DNA of 63,570 nucleotides from Vibrio hepatarius (GTDB lineage Bacteria > Pseudomonadota > Gammaproteobacteria > Enterobacterales > Vibrionaceae), in assembly GCF_018860525.1 (NCBI RefSeq), contig NZ_JAHKPM010000011.1, forward strand, positions 1 through 63,570. The letters run 5' to 3'. Made by a program: the position numbers and the translations under genes. Position 1 is the stretch's first letter. Each line of letters starts with the position of its first letter. This document shows, in pieces, positions 16,587-26,532 of the stretch. The notes below the pieces were generated by a model. It was given only the letters and a program-made list of their open reading frames with translations, had not been told where the DNA came from and ran no database searches.

Positions 16587-18251
16587 TTAGTAAGAATCAT
16601 TATGTACCGCTTGAACTGCTCGCCCTGACGGGTCTACGCAGTTCTGGAAAGATTCATCCCATTCAATCGCTTTGGCTGAGGAGCAAGCGACGGAAGGCCC
16701 TCCAGGTACACATTGTGCTGCAGAAGGAAGAGGGAAGAGTTCTTCAAATATTTCACGGTAAACATAACCTTCTTTTGTGGTTGGCGTATTATAGGGGAAG
16801 CGGAAACTAGCGGTTTCCATCTGTTGGTCAGTAATTTTGCTTTCTGCTACTTCTTTTAGAGCATCGATCCAACCGTAGCCTACACCATCAGAGAATTGTT
16901 CTTTTTGTCGCCATGCGATCGAGTTTGGTAAATAGTGCTCAAAGCATTCACGTAATATGTGCTTTTCCATTTTTCCGTTACCACACATCTTATCTTCTGG
17001 ATTTAGGCGCATTGCTACGTCAATAAACTCTTTATCAAGGAACGGAACTCTACCTTCGACTCCCCAAGCTGCTAAAGACTTGTTAGCTCTGGCACAGTCA
17101 AACATATTGAGTGCTAGAAGCTTACGTACTGTCTCTTCATGAAACTCTCTTGAATTAGGGGCTTTGTGAAAGTAAAGGTAGCCGCCAAAAATTTCATCTG
17201 CACCTTCACCAGACAGGACCATCTTGATGCCCATTGCTTTTATTTTGCGTCCCATAAGGAACATGGGAGTTGAAGCGCGAATGGTTGTTACATCATAAGT
17301 CTCGATGTGATAGATGACATCACGGATGGCATCAAGGCCTTCTTGGATGGTGTAGGTCATTTCATGGTGTACTGTACCAATTTTTTCAGCGACTTCTCTC
17401 GCTGCTTTTAGGTCAGGGGCGCCTTCTAAGCCCACTGCGAATGAATGAAGTTGAGGCCACCAAGCTTCAGATTGTTCATCATCTTCAATTCGCATCGCTG
17501 CAAAACGTTTAGCCACCGCAGAGGTAATAGAAGAGTCAAGTCCACCAGAGAGCAATACACCATATGGTACATCCGTCATTAGTTGACGTTTTATCGCTGC
17601 TTCAAGGGCTGCCGTCAGGTCTTTTTTGCTGGTTGAGTTACCTTGAACTGCGGCATATTCATTCCAATCACGAATATAGTAACGTTGTGGCTCTGAATCT
17701 TTGGAGCTGTAGTAACAGCCAGGAGGGAACTCACTGATGGTTTTACACACAGGAGTCAGTGCTTTCATTTCAGATGCTATATAGTAGTTGCCATGTTCGT
17801 CATGACCTTGATAAAGGGGAATGATGCCAATGTGGTCACGGCCAACTAGATATTGATCTTTCTCTTCGTCATAGAGTACGAATGCAAAAATGCCGTTTAA
17901 TTCTTCGAGTAGGGCCTCGCCCATATCTTGGTATAGCGCTAAGATGACTTCACAGTCTGAATCGGTTTGAAAATCATATTTTCCTTGGTAACGAGCTCGC
18001 AATTCTTTATGGTTGTAGATCTCACCATTGACCGCCAAAATGTGTTTTTTATCTGAACTGTACAATGGTTGCGCACCACTATTCAAACCAACAATAGCCA
18101 GGCGCTCATGCGCAAGAATAGCCTTGTCTGATGAATAAATACCAGACCAATCTGGGCCGCGATGGCGGAGCTTTTTAGACATTTCAAGTGCGATTGGACG
18201 CAGTGTATGAGCATCGCTTTTTATGTCGAGTATACCGAAGATAGAGCACAT
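16587..18251 (-). CDS. asnB: Asparagine synthase B (glutamine-hydrolysing)
   Basis: This enzyme makes asparagine from aspartate, glutamine and ATP. The N-terminal class II glutaminase domain begins MCSIFGILD with the catalytic Cys2, and carries RHRGPDWSG near residue 30 and VNGEIYNH near 75. The C-terminal synthetase domain has the PP-loop LLSGGLDSSI near 233. The 554 aa equals the E. coli AsnB length. It is a single-gene transcript with its own terminator, located upstream of the nag region as in other vibrios. Confidence 0.95.
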   Translation of the reverse strand: MCSIFGILDIKSDAHTLRPIALEMSKKLRHRGPDWSGIYSSDKAILAHERLAIVGLNSGAQPLYSSDKKHILAVNGEIYNHKELRARYQGKYDFQTDSDCEVILALYQDMGEALLEELNGIFAFVLYDEEKDQYLVGRDHIGIIPLYQGHDEHGNYYIASEMKALTPVCKTISEFPPGCYYSSKDSEPQRYYIRDWNEYAAVQGNSTSKKDLTAALEAAIKRQLMTDVPYGVLLSGGLDSSITSAVAKRFAAMRIEDDEQSEAWWPQLHSFAVGLEGAPDLKAAREVAEKIGTVHHEMTYTIQEGLDAIRDVIYHIETYDVTTIRASTPMFLMGRKIKAMGIKMVLSGEGADEIFGGYLYFHKAPNSREFHEETVRKLLALNMFDCARANKSLAAWGVEGRVPFLDKEFIDVAMRLNPEDKMCGNGKMEKHILRECFEHYLPNSIAWRQKEQFSDGVGYGWIDALKEVAESKITDQQMETASFRFPYNTPTTKEGYVYREIFEELFPLPSAAQCVPGGPSVACSSAKAIEWDESFQNCVDPSGRAVQAVHNDSY

Positions 18252-18482
18252 ATGACTTCCTTTATAAACCTTTTTTAATCTGTTAACTAAAATCTGCCAT
18301 CTTGATTAAAAAAATCAATAAAATTTAGCTAAAAAAATAATATAAATGGGTTGTCATTAGATTTCATTCATTTTAAATGCTGTTTTGGTGTTTTTTTTTT
18401 AATGTCAGTATGATTTGCAAACAAAAGTCATACTAACAAGGTGAAAGGCAGCGAATTGACTGCTGCCATAAGAGAGAGGGCT

Positions 18483-20069
18483 CTACAGTGGTGTAAATTG
18501 GGGTTTTAGTTGCTCGCAAACGTGGCGAGCGAAACCTGTACCCGCCTCATTATAAATATTATATGCAGCATCAACGCCTTCTTCTATTAAGCTATCGGTT
18601 TGATCTGGGTGAGCTGCGATGGCGGCTATTTGACCGCTAAAGTTTCTTTGTTGCAATTGTTCTAGAGCTATTTGATTACCCTGGTGATGAGGCATTGCAA
18701 GTAATACTAATTTGACATTGGCAGTATCTAAAATCCTTTCCCAAAAGTCAGGGTCTGTAGCATCACCATCAATGACATTACGTCCTTCTAATTGATGTTC
18801 AGCTGCTGCTTCTTCCCTTACTTCAACACCTAAACTTATTTTGCCATAACGGCTAACTAATTCGTCATAGGCTCCAGTTCCAATTCTACCCATTCCGAGT
18901 ATTAGGACTTGAGCATTACCTGGATTAATAAGTTTATCACGGTTATTAAGCCTCTCTGCTGCATGTTCTTTTAGCCAATGTTCTGAACGTCGATATAGCT
19001 CATGACCTTTACGATTGAGCGGTGATGCAATAATAAAAGAGATAGATACAGCAAGGGCTAAAGCGACTAACAGATCACTACTAAGCCAGCCAAGTTTAAA
19101 TGCAAGCCCACTAACAATTAGCCCAAATTCGCTAAAGTTAAATAAACTGAGTGAGGCAAGTAATGAAGTTCGAACTCTAAACTTAAAGGCATTAAGAATA
19201 GTAAAATATAACAAGCCTTTGAGCGGCAATAAGAGTAAAAATAGCAAGGCTAATGCTAATCCTGTCATTGTTGGCTGGACGGATAATCCTATATTGAGAA
19301 AAAAGCATACTAACAAGAGTTCTTTCAAGTTAAATAGCGCTTTGGATAATTCTGAAGCTTTGCTATGACCTGCCAGCAGCATGCCCAATATTAGGGCTCC
19401 AAGATCTGGCTTCATGCCGACTAATTTGAATAGGCCTGCGCCAACGACCAACGAGAAGAAAATCCCAAATAATACCAGCATCTCTCCATGCCCAACCCAA
19501 TCTAGCACTTTGTAGAACAATGGACGCATCAATGGTAGAGCAAACAAAATAATCGCGTACCAATGAGGAATTTTTCCTGTAGAGACAGTAAGAAAGATAA
19601 CCGCAAAAATATCTTGCATGACAAGAATGCCGATGGCGATGGTGCCATAGGTTGAGTTCATCTCACCTTTCTCTTGTAATGTTTTGACTGCAAAAACAGT
19701 GCTGGAAAAAGAGAGAGCAAAACTTAGCAACAGAAGCTGCTCTAATGACATGCTGGCCAACGAGCTTATTCCCAAAAATTTCAAACACATTAGAGCCGCG
19801 CAAAAAACTACTGTGGAAATTAAGTTATGGAGGGTAGCACCAGCCCAAATTTCTTTTGATAAAAGGGTCTTGACGTCTAGTTTCAGACCTATGGTAAAGA
19901 GCAATATGGTGACCCCAAGATCAGCGAACGTTACTATGGTTTCATTGCTTTCAAACCCGAATCCATGCAGAGCAAAACCAGTCAGAAGAAAACCAACCAA
20001 TGGTGGTAAATGGCACTTAAGGCTAATAAAACCAGCGAGAAAAACAGCTGAAAGTAAAATGAGTTCCAT
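18483..20069 (-). CDS. CPA2-family cation:proton antiporter with TrkA-N domain
   Basis: The N-terminal part (about 1-375) is a Na+/H+ exchanger-type membrane domain with about 12 helices (PPLVGFLLTGFALHGFG, then VTILLFTIGLKLD). The C-terminal cytoplasmic part has a Rossmann TrkA-N domain starting AQVLILGMGRIGTGAYDE near residue 395, which binds NAD(H) or a related nucleotide. The layout is that of KefB/KefC/YbaL-type potassium or cation efflux systems. The ion is not known. It is transcribed alone, well separated from nagC. Confidence 0.85.
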   Translation of the reverse strand: MELILLSAVFLAGFISLKCHLPPLVGFLLTGFALHGFGFESNETIVTFADLGVTILLFTIGLKLDVKTLLSKEIWAGATLHNLISTVVFCAALMCLKFLGISSLASMSLEQLLLLSFALSFSSTVFAVKTLQEKGEMNSTYGTIAIGILVMQDIFAVIFLTVSTGKIPHWYAIILFALPLMRPLFYKVLDWVGHGEMLVLFGIFFSLVVGAGLFKLVGMKPDLGALILGMLLAGHSKASELSKALFNLKELLLVCFFLNIGLSVQPTMTGLALALLFLLLLPLKGLLYFTILNAFKFRVRTSLLASLSLFNFSEFGLIVSGLAFKLGWLSSDLLVALALAVSISFIIASPLNRKGHELYRRSEHWLKEHAAERLNNRDKLINPGNAQVLILGMGRIGTGAYDELVSRYGKISLGVEVREEAAAEHQLEGRNVIDGDATDPDFWERILDTANVKLVLLAMPHHQGNQIALEQLQQRNFSGQIAAIAAHPDQTDSLIEEGVDAAYNIYNEAGTGFARHVCEQLKPQFTPL

Positions 20070-20147
20070 ATAATCTGACTCTTGTGTGATTAAAAACGGG
20101 CTACCTATGTAACCCGTAAGTTTAACCGATCATGAATGATATGGCGC

Positions 20148-21362
20148 TCAATCTTCTAGCAATTTTTGCAGTAAAGCACCATTGAGCATGGCTCGTTTTA
20201 TCATCGAAAAAGCACCCAATGTTGGTTTTTTATCAATTTCAGATGCCACTATCGGTAGGTTTTTATGGAAGGTTGTCAGAGATTGGTTTTGAACATTGCG
20301 TCTAATTGCGGGGAAAATAATATCTTCACAACGTGTTATGTCGCCAGCGATGACGATTTTTTGAGGGTTAAAAAGGTTAATGGTTATAGCAATAGCTTTT
20401 CCTAGCTGATTGCCAACTCGGATTAAACTTTGTTTAGCAAGCTCATCGCCCATATTTGCGTGTTCACAAATATCTTGTATTGTTAAACCCTCTATGCCAC
20501 TTAAGGTCGATTCATAGCCTTGTTTGATGAGTTTTTTCACACGTTCAAGAATGGCAGGGTTGGCAGCAACGGTTTCTAGACAACCAAAGTTACCGCATTG
20601 GCATTGTTCACCTAGAGGATCAATTTGAATGTGTCCAATTTCACCGACATTGCGATTGAAGCCAAGAAAAACCTGTCCGTTAACAATGATCCCTGAGCCC
20701 GTGCCACGATGAACGCTCACTAATATTGAATCTTGACAATCTTGACTAGCTCCAAAATAGTGTTCGGCTAAAGCCATACCCCTAACATCATTACCAACGA
20801 AACATTGGATATGGAAATTGTGCTCTATAAGTTCTGCTAGAGCTAGGTTGTCGATAGTGATGTTGGGCATGTACTCAACCACACCCGTTTCAGGATTGAC
20901 GAGACCAGGGAGTATGATGCCAATAGCGATAAGTTGGTTTATGAGGGCTTGATGAGATTGGATAAAACACTTGAGATATGTCGTTAGCCCTTCAACTAAA
21001 TCGGTTTGAGTGGTATAAAAAAATTCTTGATACTCAGAGAGTAATTCCTCACCGCCTAAGTTATAGAGACTGAACTGGATGTAATCTCGACCCAAGCGAA
21101 TGGCAATGGAATGAAAAGGTGCGACTTCTGTGGTTAGAGAAATAGCTCGCCGACCACCTGTAGAAGCTTGTTGTGCGACCTCTTTTATTAGCCCGCGTTC
21201 TAATAGCTGTCGGGTGATTTTTGTAACACTTGCTGGTGCTAACTGGCTGGTATCAGCTACTTGAATTCGCGATATTGGGCCTTGTTGATCGATAAGTCGA
21301 TAAACGGCTGCACTATTTAGCTGTTTTACTAAGTCTACGTTACCTATTTGTCCGCCATTCAT
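20148..21362 (-). CDS. nagC: NagC, ROK-family repressor of N-acetylglucosamine genes
   Basis: NagC represses GlcNAc uptake and catabolism genes and is released by GlcNAc-6-phosphate. An N-terminal winged helix (about 15-65, ISRIQVADTSQLAPASVTKI) precedes the ROK domain, with the zinc-binding CQCGNFGCLE and the sugar-binding region GTGSGIIVNG. At 404 aa it matches E. coli NagC. It follows nagA by two bases in the same transcript, so repressor and deacetylase are made together, and its likely targets lie between nagA and nagE. Confidence 0.95.
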   Translation of the reverse strand: MNGGQIGNVDLVKQLNSAAVYRLIDQQGPISRIQVADTSQLAPASVTKITRQLLERGLIKEVAQQASTGGRRAISLTTEVAPFHSIAIRLGRDYIQFSLYNLGGEELLSEYQEFFYTTQTDLVEGLTTYLKCFIQSHQALINQLIAIGIILPGLVNPETGVVEYMPNITIDNLALAELIEHNFHIQCFVGNDVRGMALAEHYFGASQDCQDSILVSVHRGTGSGIIVNGQVFLGFNRNVGEIGHIQIDPLGEQCQCGNFGCLETVAANPAILERVKKLIKQGYESTLSGIEGLTIQDICEHANMGDELAKQSLIRVGNQLGKAIAITINLFNPQKIVIAGDITRCEDIIFPAIRRNVQNQSLTTFHKNLPIVASEIDKKPTLGAFSMIKRAMLNGALLQKLLED

Positions 21363-21364
21363 AC

Positions 21365-22501
21365 TTAATTGTGCTCATATTGTCCGTTAACAACAGTCGC
21401 TTGAACATTGAAGTCACGATCAAAAATGGTCAAGTTTGCAACCATTGCCTGTTTTATCAGGCCTAGTTGCTCATCGACACCTATTGCTCTCGCAGGATAT
21501 AAAGTCGCCATGCGTAGTGCTTCGTCCAAAGCGATACCGACATGCTCTACTGTATTTTGAACTGCTTCAATCATGGTTAATGCAGAGCCGCCGAGTGTGC
21601 CATTTTCATCAACACACTTACCATTGCGGTAATATACTTTCTTACCAACAAAAATAAAGTAATCCATGTTTGCACCTGCAGGAGCTGTGGCATCTGTCAC
21701 TAATACCAATTTTTCCCCTTTTATTTTATGAGCAATTCTAATGTTTGCATAATCGACATGAAACCCGTCAGCAATAATGCCAGCATATACTTGAGGGGTA
21801 TCATAAACGGCACCTATCACCCCAGGTTCACGCCCTTCCATAGATGTCATGGCGTTAAATAAGTGGGTAGCAAAACTAATACCAGATTCAAAGCCTTTGC
21901 GCGCTTGTGAATAGGTCGCATTTGAATGACCAATTGATACTGTGATGCCTGCCTGCTTGAGACGTTGAATATGCCCGGACGAATTAAGCTCTGGGGCGAG
22001 CGTCACTTTGGTTATTACATCGGCATTGGCACAGATTAAATCAATCATCTTATCGTCGGAAGGGCGTATGTAGTCGACGTTATGTATGCCTTTTTTTTCT
22101 GCATTAAGATAAGGACCTTCAAGATGCAGCCCAAGGGATTGATTCTGATATTTAGCGTGATAGTCTCGAGTTGCCTGAATCGCATCAGCCATATCTTGAT
22201 CAGACGATGTGATTAGAGTGGGCAGATAGCTAGTGCAGCCTGACTTTAAATTTGCACGGTGCATGACTTCAAGCGTTTCAAAATGGATAGAATCATTGAA
22301 CATCACACCACCACAACCGTTGAGTTGAAGGTCGATAAAACCGGGGCTTAGGTTAGCTCCATTAAGATCAATCGTCTTTATGCCTTGAGGAAGTTCGGCT
22401 ACTGGGCAAACAGCCTTAATCAAATGATCTTTAATCACTACCGCGTGACCAATGAGAATATCGTTACCGGTATATATTTTACAATTAGTTAGCGCATACA
22501 T
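21365..22501 (-). CDS. nagA: NagA, N-acetylglucosamine-6-phosphate deacetylase
   Basis: NagA removes acetate from GlcNAc-6-phosphate to give glucosamine-6-phosphate. It is an amidohydrolase-superfamily enzyme: [12 protein letters not shown] near residue 54, [11 protein letters not shown] near 124 with the metal-binding Glu, GHSNAT near 198, and [10 protein letters not shown] near 270 with the catalytic Asp. The 378 aa is normal. It heads the nagAC transcript, divergent from nagE. No nagB (deaminase) is present, so that step must be encoded elsewhere. Confidence 0.95.
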   Translation of the reverse strand: MYALTNCKIYTGNDILIGHAVVIKDHLIKAVCPVAELPQGIKTIDLNGANLSPGFIDLQLNGCGGVMFNDSIHFETLEVMHRANLKSGCTSYLPTLITSSDQDMADAIQATRDYHAKYQNQSLGLHLEGPYLNAEKKGIHNVDYIRPSDDKMIDLICANADVITKVTLAPELNSSGHIQRLKQAGITVSIGHSNATYSQARKGFESGISFATHLFNAMTSMEGREPGVIGAVYDTPQVYAGIIADGFHVDYANIRIAHKIKGEKLVLVTDATAPAGANMDYFIFVGKKVYYRNGKCVDENGTLGGSALTMIEAVQNTVEHVGIALDEALRMATLYPARAIGVDEQLGLIKQAMVANLTIFDRDFNVQATVVNGQYEHN

Positions 22502-22581
22502 AGCTAGCGAATCCTCATGAATTTGTTTTTATGCATTGGACCATATTATTTGTGCCTATATGCATAAGTTTGCTACTTTAT

Positions 22582-22600
22582 TTTTGCATTGTAATTAGAT
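22582..22600. promoter_or_regulatory. Candidate NagC box, nagA-proximal
   Basis: TTTTGCATTGTAA at 22582-22594 shares 12 of 13 bases with the candidate box at 22783-22795, and both sit in AT-rich partial palindromes. The repeat in the nagA-nagE divergent region makes it a likely NagC site. Its right half (TTAGAT) is a weaker palindrome than the other box. Confidence 0.5.
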
Positions 22601-22660
22601 GAAATAGATGATGAATTAGGGATTATAACCAATAGCAGATGAACGTCTATTTTTATATAA

Positions 22661-22708
22661 AATCTAGTTTTATTAATGTTGTATCAATCCTTTAGATAAA
22701 ACTAGATT
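22661..22708. repeat. 13-bp perfect inverted repeat midway between the NagC-like boxes
   Basis: AATCTAGTTTTAT at 22661-22673 is exactly complementary to ATAAAACTAGATT at 22696-22708 across a 22-base spacer. Its centre is within about five bases of the midpoint between the two NagC-like boxes. No gene covers it and it has no terminator T-run. Confidence 0.6.
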
Positions 22709-22722
22709 AATCATTCTACTTG

Positions 22723-22769
22723 GTATCTATAGTTATCTCAAATACATTGAAAAGTGAATTTATAGATAC
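22723..22769. repeat. 9-bp inverted repeat upstream of nagE
   Basis: GTATCTATA at 22723-22731 is complementary to TATAGATAC at 22761-22769, with a 29-base spacer. It lies between the larger inverted repeat and the nagE-proximal NagC-like box. Role unknown. Confidence 0.4.
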
Positions 22770-22780
22770 TCCCATCATCA

Positions 22781-22799
22781 TATTTTGAATTGTAAAATA
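22781..22799. promoter_or_regulatory. Candidate NagC box, nagE-proximal
   Basis: TATTTTGAATTGTAAAATA is an AT-rich palindrome (TATTTT/AAAATA, seven-base centre) of the kind NagC binds. It shares TTTTG(A/C)ATTGTAA with the box near nagA, 201 bases away. Confidence 0.6.
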
Positions 22800-22842
22800 A
22801 GTTTTATGATCTTGCTAGCAAAAACCTTGCTTTGACTATGAT

Positions 22843-22864
22843 TCTGGTGATAGTTGTCACAATT
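22843..22864. promoter_or_regulatory. CRP-like site upstream of nagE
   Basis: GGTGA-TAGTTG-TCACA at 22846-22861 matches the CRP consensus TGTGA-N6-TCACA at nine of ten half-site bases. It lies about 125 bases before the nagE start. CRP activation of nag genes is known in E. coli; here it is inferred. Confidence 0.6.
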
Positions 22865-22978
22865 GATAAGGTTTAAATTTGCAGGTCGAATTTAAAAGCA
22901 TAAACTGGAGAGACTAAATTGAGCGACTAAAAAAAGTTGTCTGAAACGAAATACGAGATCCTATAGGGGGAACTGACG

Positions 22979-24466
22979 GTGAATGTTCTTGGATATTTTC
23001 AAAAAGTAGGTAAGGCATTGATGGTGCCTGTCGCGACGCTTCCAGCCGCAGCAATATTGATGGGCATAGGGTACTGGATAGATCCCACGGGTTGGGGTGC
23101 GAATAGTGCGGTGGCGGCTTTTTGTATTAAGGCGGGTTCAGCCATTATTGAAAATATGTCTGCGCTTTTTGCTATAGGTGTCGCGTATGGTATGTCTAAA
23201 GATAAAGATGGTGCGGCAGCACTCGCTGGCTTTGTTGGTTTCCTTGTAGTTACAACTTTACTTTCTCCCGGGTCAGTGTCTCAAATTCAAGGTATTGACT
23301 TAAATGCTGTGCCTGCCGCTTTTGGGAAGATCAATAACCAGTTTGTCGGTATTTTGGTGGGTATTGTATCAGCAGAGCTCTACAACCGCTTTTCACATGT
23401 TGAACTACATAAAGCGTTGGCGTTTTTCTCTGGAAAACGTTTGATTCCGATTTTAACTTCGTTTGCGGGTATCTTTATCGCCTTTATTTTGATGTATATT
23501 TGGCCAACGGTTTACGGTGGCTTGGTAAGCTTCGGTGAGTCGATTCAAGGATTGGGAGAGCTAGGTGCTGGAATATATGCGTTTTTTAACAGACTTTTGA
23601 TTCCTGTCGGTCTTCACCATGCGTTGAATTCGGTTTTCTGGTTTGATGTTGCAGGAATCAACGATATTCCTAATTTCCTTGGTGGCGCTAAATCCATTGC
23701 TGAAGGCACTGGTATTGTGGGTGTCACTGGCATGTATCAAGCCGGTTTCTTCCCCATCATGATGTTTGGCTTGCCTGGTGCTGCGCTTGCCATTTACCAC
23801 ACATCAAAATCAAAGAACAAAGAAAAAGTAGCGTCGATAATGATTGCTGCTGGCTTTGCTTCTTTTTTCACTGGTGTGACTGAGCCGCTGGAATTTTCTT
23901 TCATGTTTCTAGCTCCTATGCTGTACGTACTTCATGCTGTATTAACGGGGATTTCGGTTTATATTGCGGCATCAATGCATTGGATTGCTGGCTTTGGTTT
24001 CTCGGCTGGACTTGTCGATATGGTGCTTTCTTCACGTAACCCACTTGCGGTCAACTGGTACATGCTGATTGTTCAAGGTCTAGCATTTTTCGGTATCTAC
24101 TATGTTGTTTTTCGGACCGTTATTGTGAAGTTCAACCTTAAAACCCCTGGCCGTGAAGATGAAGATTTATCTGAGCAAGTTGCCGCAGGCAGTTCATCTG
24201 ACCTAGCGAAGCAGTATCTTAAAGCACTTGGAGGTCATCAAAACCTGACAGCTATCGATGCTTGTATCACTCGCTTACGTTTAACCATCAAAGATACGAG
24301 TGTTATTAATGAATCGACCCTAAAAAATCTTGGTGCAATGGGCGTTGTTAAATTGGGTTCTAATAATGTTCAAGTTATTTTGGGCCCACTGGCTGAGATC
24401 GTTGCTGGTGAAATGAAGAAAATCCCTAAGGATGAAGATCTCTCTGGAGTCGTCATCCCGACTTAA
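22979..24466 (+). CDS. nagE: NagE, GlcNAc-specific PTS permease (EIIBC)
   Basis: NagE imports GlcNAc and phosphorylates it to GlcNAc-6-phosphate. The EIIC membrane domain spans about 1-385 (MNVLGYFQKVGKALMVPVATLPAAAILMG region, GVTEPLEFSF near 300). The EIIB domain (about 405-485) carries the phosphorylated Cys429 in DACITRLRLT. Unlike E. coli NagE there is no fused EIIA, so phosphate must come from a separate EIIA-Glc (Crr). The start is a GTG with a strong AGGGGGA eight bases upstream. It is monocistronic with its own terminator. Confidence 0.94.
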   Translation: MNVLGYFQKVGKALMVPVATLPAAAILMGIGYWIDPTGWGANSAVAAFCIKAGSAIIENMSALFAIGVAYGMSKDKDGAAALAGFVGFLVVTTLLSPGSVSQIQGIDLNAVPAAFGKINNQFVGILVGIVSAELYNRFSHVELHKALAFFSGKRLIPILTSFAGIFIAFILMYIWPTVYGGLVSFGESIQGLGELGAGIYAFFNRLLIPVGLHHALNSVFWFDVAGINDIPNFLGGAKSIAEGTGIVGVTGMYQAGFFPIMMFGLPGAALAIYHTSKSKNKEKVASIMIAAGFASFFTGVTEPLEFSFMFLAPMLYVLHAVLTGISVYIAASMHWIAGFGFSAGLVDMVLSSRNPLAVNWYMLIVQGLAFFGIYYVVFRTVIVKFNLKTPGREDEDLSEQVAAGSSSDLAKQYLKALGGHQNLTAIDACITRLRLTIKDTSVINESTLKNLGAMGVVKLGSNNVQVILGPLAEIVAGEMKKIPKDEDLSGVVIPT

Positions 24467-24483
24467 ATAACAGTGCATAATCT

Positions 24484-24514
24484 AAAGCCTCCTATGGGAG
24501 GCTTTATTGTTTTT
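24484..24514 (+). terminator. nagE terminator
   Basis: AAAGCCTCC pairs with GGAGGCTTT (24484-24505) around a four-base loop, followed by ATTGTTTTT. Confidence 0.92.
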
Positions 24515-24722
24515 AGCCTACAGCTTTTATTAGCAACCTAACTATTAGGTCGTTTTAAGTCCTATCGGTGTAAAAATGAACCAATATTTGCTAATTAGCC
24601 GTAGGTTGTAGTTGTGTAATGGCCGAGAATTGTGGATTATTAGACGTTATACGCTTAGGGCATATATTCTGCTTCAAGCTGATTATTCTCTGAACAATAC
24701 TACAACCATTGAGGTACTATAG

Positions 24723-26393
24723 ATGAGTGAAGCCGAGGCTCGTCCATCGAACTTTATCCGCCAAATTATAGATAAGGATTTAGCGGATGGTAAACACACT
24801 AGTGTGCATACTCGTTTTCCGCCGGAACCGAATGGTTACCTGCACATAGGTCATGCTAAGTCAATTTGCTTAAACTTCGGTATTGCTCAGGACTACCAAG
24901 GTAAATGTAATCTTCGCTTTGATGATACTAACCCCGAAAAAGAAGACGTTGAGTATGTTGACTCTATTAAGAATGATGTGAGCTGGTTAGGCTTTGAGTG
25001 GGATGATGAAATATGTTATTCATCAAACTACTTCGATAAGCTTTATGGGTTTGCAGTTGAATTAATTGAGAAAGGCTTAGCGTATGTTGAAGAGCTAAGT
25101 CCTGAACAGATCCGTGAGCACCGTGGTACCTTAACAGAAGCAGGTAAACACAGCCCATATCGAGATCGCAGTATAGAAGAAAACGTCGCTCTATTTGAAA
25201 AAATGCGTGCGGGGGAATTTGCGGAAGGTTCAGCGTGCTTACGGGCCAAAATTGATATGGCTTCATCATTTATGGTGTTGAGAGATCCTGTACTTTATCG
25301 TGTTCGCTTTGCCAAGCATCACCAAACGGGTGATAAGTGGTGTATCTATCCAATGTACGATTTCACGCATTGTATTTCAGATGCCCTAGAAGGTATTACT
25401 CATTCCCTATGTACACTGGAGTTTCAAGATAACCGCCGACTGTATGATTGGGTATTAGATAATATCACAATTGATAGCCAACCCCATCAATATGAGTTTA
25501 GCCGTCTAAATTTAGAGTATACGGTGATGTCTAAGCGTAAGCTTAATCAGCTAGTCACTGAAAAACTGGTTAATGGCTGGGACGACCCACGTATGCCGAC
25601 TATTTCTGGTCTGCGCCGTCGAGGTTTTACACCAGGTGCAATTCGTGAGTTTTGTAAGCGTATCGGAGTAACTAAGCAAGATAACATGATCGAAATGGGT
25701 TCACTTGAATCTTGTATTCGTGATGATCTGAATGAAAATGCCCCGCGAGCAATGGCTGTGCTTGATCCTGTGAAAGTGATTATCGAGAACTTCGAGGAAG
25801 GGAAAGTTGAATCACTTACGGTTGCCAATCATCCAAACAAACCTGAGATGGGGGAGCGTAAAGTTCCATTTTCTCGTGAGTTGTGGATTGAGCGAGAGGA
25901 CTTTCGTGAAGAAGCTAACAAGAAATACAAGCGTCTCGTTTTAGGTAAAGAAGTGCGTCTACGAGGCTCATACGTGGTTAAAGCTGAGCGTATCGAAAAA
26001 GATGCACAAGGTAACATCACGACAATTTTCTGTTCTTATGATGCGGATACTCTGGGCAAGAACCCTGATGATGGCCGTAAAGTTAAAGGCGTGATTCATT
26101 GGGTTTCTGCCAATAAATGTGCTCCGGCTGAAATTCGTCTGTATGATCGTTTGTTTACCGTCGATAACCCTGCTGCTGTTGATAACTTTACAGAGGTTAT
26201 CAACCCTGAGTCGCTGGTTGTGATGAATGGTTATGTTGAGCTCAGCTTAGTTGATGCTGAAGCAGAAAAAGGTATTCAATTTGAACGTATGGGTTACTTT
26301 TGTGCTGATGTAAAAGATTCGAAACCGAGTGCTTTAGTGTTCAACCGTACTGTCGGGTTACGGGATACTTGGGCTAAAATTGAAGCTAAATAG
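24723..26393 (+). CDS. glnS: Glutaminyl-tRNA synthetase
   Basis: This enzyme charges tRNA-Gln with glutamine. It is a class I synthetase with HIGH at residues 41-44 in [14 protein letters not shown], the KMSKS-equivalent MSKRK at 269-273, and the catalytic core region [11 protein letters not shown] near 62. A C-terminal anticodon-binding beta barrel follows from about 340. The 556 aa matches E. coli GlnS. GAGG lies eight bases before the ATG. It is a single gene between nagE and fur, with a 256-base leader region that should hold its promoter. Confidence 0.97.
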   Translation: MSEAEARPSNFIRQIIDKDLADGKHTSVHTRFPPEPNGYLHIGHAKSICLNFGIAQDYQGKCNLRFDDTNPEKEDVEYVDSIKNDVSWLGFEWDDEICYSSNYFDKLYGFAVELIEKGLAYVEELSPEQIREHRGTLTEAGKHSPYRDRSIEENVALFEKMRAGEFAEGSACLRAKIDMASSFMVLRDPVLYRVRFAKHHQTGDKWCIYPMYDFTHCISDALEGITHSLCTLEFQDNRRLYDWVLDNITIDSQPHQYEFSRLNLEYTVMSKRKLNQLVTEKLVNGWDDPRMPTISGLRRRGFTPGAIREFCKRIGVTKQDNMIEMGSLESCIRDDLNENAPRAMAVLDPVKVIIENFEEGKVESLTVANHPNKPEMGERKVPFSRELWIEREDFREEANKKYKRLVLGKEVRLRGSYVVKAERIEKDAQGNITTIFCSYDADTLGKNPDDGRKVKGVIHWVSANKCAPAEIRLYDRLFTVDNPAAVDNFTEVINPESLVVMNGYVELSLVDAEAEKGIQFERMGYFCADVKDSKPSALVFNRTVGLRDTWAKIEAK

Positions 26394-26419
26394 TCTATTA
26401 GGCTAAATACTAAATATAG

Positions 26420-26442
26420 AGCCCACTAAATGTGGGCTTTTT
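26420..26442 (+). terminator. glnS terminator
   Basis: AGCCCAC pairs with GTGGGCT around a five-base loop (26420-26438), followed by a T-run. Confidence 0.92.
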
Positions 26443-26532
26443 AATACTAGTACGTGATTAAATTGAAGTGGTTTGGTTTCAACTAACTACAAAATTCTAT
26501 ATCTCTAGATATGTTTTAGTGGAAAAGTCTGA

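Noticed and set aside
18407..18434. 7-bp inverted repeat AGTATGA/TCATACT upstream of asnB as a terminator
   Set aside because: The adjoining T-run is on the wrong side for the upstream gene, the arms are short and the spacer is 14 bases. It may be an operator, but there is nothing else to support it.
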